This document shows positions 6,589 through 8,686 of a DNA stretch of 8,686 nucleotides, piece by piece; position 1 is the first letter of the stretch, and every line of letters starts with the position of its first letter. Under the pieces are notes generated by a model. It was not told where the DNA came from. It did not search any database and saw nothing but the letters and a program-made list of their open reading frames with translations. This DNA is from SFTH01 sp051878085 (lineage in GTDB: Bacteria > Bacillota > Clostridia > Christensenellales > Aristaeellaceae). A program made the position numbers and the translations under genes. The stretch spans positions 1 to 8,686 of the forward strand of contig JBJEJN010000142.1 in assembly GCA_051878085.1 (NCBI GenBank), in the 5' to 3' direction.

Positions 6589-6617
6589 ATTATAATATTT
6601 TGGCCGGATAAAATCAA
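6589..6617 (-). promoter_or_regulatory. Sigma-A promoter in front of prmA
   Basis: On the minus strand TTGATT (4 of 6, 6617-6612) is followed by exactly 17 bases and a perfect TATAAT (6594-6589). The start site would be near 6582, with a leader of about 50 bases to the prmA ATG. It would allow prmA-rsmE-mtaB-hinT to be expressed without the heat-shock promoter expected upstream of dnaK. Just upstream of the -35 is the palindrome GATCATGATC (6621-6630), a possible binding site but unproven. Confidence 0.65.
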
Positions 6618-6618
6618 C

Positions 6619-6640
6619 CCGATCATGATCCGCGATCAGG
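6619..6640 (-). other. GATC-rich inverted repeat at the end of dnaJ
   Basis: Overlapping the dnaJ stop, the minus strand reads CCTGATC, nine bases, GATCGGG, then TTGATTTTATCC. The arms pair over seven positions with one G-U. The T-rich sequence after it could make a weak terminator or attenuator between dnaJ and prmA, placed just before the internal promoter. The same bases include the palindrome GATCATGATC, so a protein-binding site is the alternative. The stem is short, so confidence is low. Confidence 0.3.
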
Positions 6641-7772
6641 AAAATGCGTCCTTCACGCGGTCGAAGAAGCTCTTCTTCTTTTCGTACTGGTTGCCGGACA
6701 CCGTGCCGTCGAACTGGCGCAGCAGCTCCTTCTGCTTCTCCGTCAGCTTGCGCGGAATCTCCACCATCGCCGTGACGTACAGATCGCCGCGACCGTTGCC
6801 CCGCAGGTGATTCGTGCCCTCGCCCCTGATGCAGAACACCTGGCCGGGCTGCGTGCCCTCCGGGAAGGTATACTTCACCGGCTTCTTCAGCGTGGGCACA
6901 TCCAGCTCCGCGCCCAGCGCCGCCTGGGTGAAGGTGAGGGGCAGCTCGATGTAGAGGTTGTCGCCCTCGCGCCGGAACAGCTTGTGCTTCTTGACGCTGA
7001 TGACGATCATCAGATCGCCCGCCGGGCCGCCGCGCTCGCCCAGACCGCCCTGACCACGGATGGTCAGCACCTGTCCGTCGCCGATGCCCGCCGGCACCTT
7101 CACGGTCTTGCGCTTGCTCACGCGCACCTTGCCGCGACCGTGGCACTTCTGGCAGGGCTCGGTGATGATCTTGCCGCTGCCCCGGCACTTGGAGCAGGTG
7201 CGCACGTTCTGGATGCGCCCGAAGGGGGTGTTCTGCACCACGCGCTCCTGGCCCGTGCCATTGCAGACGGAGCAGGTCTCCACCTTGCTGCCGGGCTTCG
7301 CGCCGCTGCCGTGGCACTCGGGGCACTCCTCGTCCCGCACCAGATTGATCTCCTTCTCGCAGCCAAAGGCCGCCTCCTCCAGGGTGATGGTCAGGTCGTA
7401 GCGCAGATCGTCGCCCGGAACCGGGCCGTTGCGCTGCGCGCCGCCCGCGCCGCCGCCGAAGAAGCTGGAGAAGATGTCCTCGAAGCCGCCGAAACCGCCG
7501 CCGCCAAAGCCACCGCTGAAATCGCTGTAACCGCCGCCGCCGAAGCCCTGGGGGCCGTCGTGGCCAAACTGGTCGTACTGCGCGCGCTTCTGCGGGTTGG
7601 ACAGCACCTGATAGGCCTCGTTGATCTCCTTGAAGCGTTCCTCCGCTTCCTTGTCGCCCGGGTTGACATCGGGATGGTTCTTCTTGGCGAGGGTGCGGTA
7701 CGCCTTTTTGATCGCAGCGTCGTCCGCATTCTTGTCTACGCCCAGAACCTCATAATAGTCTCTTTTAGCCAT
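6636..7772 (-). CDS. dnaJ: Chaperone DnaJ (Hsp40, type I)
   Basis: DnaJ delivers unfolded proteins to DnaK and triggers its ATPase. The 378-residue protein is a complete type I Hsp40. It has a J domain at residues 4-70 with the essential HPD at 33-35, a Gly/Phe-rich region at about 76-118, and four CxxCxGxG zinc motifs (C150, C167, C193 and C207 each starting one). Two C-terminal substrate-binding domains and a basic C-terminal tail follow. The ATG at 7772 has AAGGGTGA a few bases upstream and gives the usual MAKRDYYEVLGV start. It follows dnaK by 99 bases in the same direction and is expected to share the upstream heat-shock control (HrcA/CIRCE in Gram-positive bacteria), which lies outside the window. 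Confidence 0.98.
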   Translation of the reverse strand: MAKRDYYEVLGVDKNADDAAIKKAYRTLAKKNHPDVNPGDKEAEERFKEINEAYQVLSNPQKRAQYDQFGHDGPQGFGGGGYSDFSGGFGGGGFGGFEDIFSSFFGGGAGGAQRNGPVPGDDLRYDLTITLEEAAFGCEKEINLVRDEECPECHGSGAKPGSKVETCSVCNGTGQERVVQNTPFGRIQNVRTCSKCRGSGKIITEPCQKCHGRGKVRVSKRKTVKVPAGIGDGQVLTIRGQGGLGERGGPAGDLMIVISVKKHKLFRREGDNLYIELPLTFTQAALGAELDVPTLKKPVKYTFPEGTQPGQVFCIRGEGTNHLRGNGRGDLYVTAMVEIPRKLTEKQKELLRQFDGTVSGNQYEKKKSFFDRVKDAFS

Positions 7773-7823
7773 ATGTCACCCTTCTTTTTGTTTGCATATA
7801 TACCCATCGATTGCCCGTTACGG

Positions 7824-7855
7824 CCGAAGGGCAGGGTCGCACCCTGCCCCATCGG
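7824..7855 (-). other. Strong hairpin in the dnaK-dnaJ gap
   Basis: A perfect nine-base-pair stem, GGGCAGGGT (7829-7837) and ACCCTGCCC (7841-7849), has a three-base loop. It is extended by CCGA (7824-7827) pairing with TCGG (7852-7855) across a small internal loop. On the minus strand it starts about 17 bases after the dnaK stop and is followed by TTCGGCCGTAAC rather than a T run. It is therefore not a normal terminator. It could block 3' exonucleases and stabilise dnaK mRNA, be a processing site, or be a copy of a dispersed palindromic repeat. Confidence 0.75.
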
Positions 7856-7871
7856 TTTACAGGCGAAAGCT

Positions 7872-8686
<815 letters not shown>

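Noticed and set aside
6546..6590. A 14-codon minus-strand open frame before prmA
   Set aside because: Its ATG overlaps the -10 of the prmA promoter, so it would lie upstream of the start site, and it has no ribosome-binding site.
4851..6595. Two long plus-strand open frames (4851-5651 and 5735-6595)
   Set aside because: They are antisense to rsmE and prmA, whose catalytic motifs are on the minus strand. The composition is that of a mirror frame.

Overview
The window reads almost entirely on the minus strand and looks like core chromosome from a GC-rich member of the Clostridia (Firmicutes/Bacillota). The main evidence is gene order: reading right to left, dnaK - dnaJ - prmA - rsmE - mtaB - HIT protein - rpsU. 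This is the conserved Gram-positive dnaK operon layout (in Bacillus subtilis hrcA-grpE-dnaK-dnaJ-yqeT-yqeU-yqeV, with rpsU close by). Purine-rich Shine-Dalgarno sequences, near-consensus sigma-A promoters and a Rho with a long inserted domain fit the same group. A family-level placement cannot be made from the sequence alone. No transfer, phage, IS, CRISPR, rRNA or tRNA signals were seen.

Layout, right to left. 8686-7872 is the 3' part of dnaK (substrate-binding domain, lid and tail; the ATPase domain is outside the window). A 99-base gap with a strong hairpin precedes dnaJ (7772-6636). A 103-base gap holds a good sigma-A-type promoter facing the next genes. prmA (6532-5591), rsmE (5594-4857) and mtaB (4860-3574) are joined by two ATGA start/stop overlaps, and the HIT gene (3552-3220) follows 21 bases later. 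A 161-base gap holds a near-consensus promoter for rpsU (3058-2885), a 57-residue gene that is easily missed, and a GC-rich hairpin terminator follows it. After 243 bases with no gene, a second unit contains a Trm11/UPF0020-type methyltransferase (2605-1592) and, 15 bases on, rho (1576 to the left edge, incomplete at its C-terminus).

How the genes fit together. DnaK and DnaJ form the Hsp70 folding machine. The four genes after them act on translation or nucleotides: PrmA methylates ribosomal protein L11, RsmE methylates 16S rRNA, MtaB thiomethylates tRNA, and the HIT protein is a nucleotide phosphoramidate hydrolase. RpsU is a 30S protein. The promoter between dnaJ and prmA would let the ribosome/tRNA modification genes be expressed apart from heat-shock control. 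The second unit couples a putative RNA methyltransferase with the termination factor Rho.

No clearly new multi-gene system is present. The most unusual parts are the roughly 300-residue low-complexity insertion in Rho (two compositional halves, AT-hook-like motifs, an in-frame 39-base tandem repeat), the uncharacterised methyltransferase in front of rho with a -10-like hexamer overlapping its start codon, and the regulatory elements inside the dnaK-dnaJ-prmA stretch.
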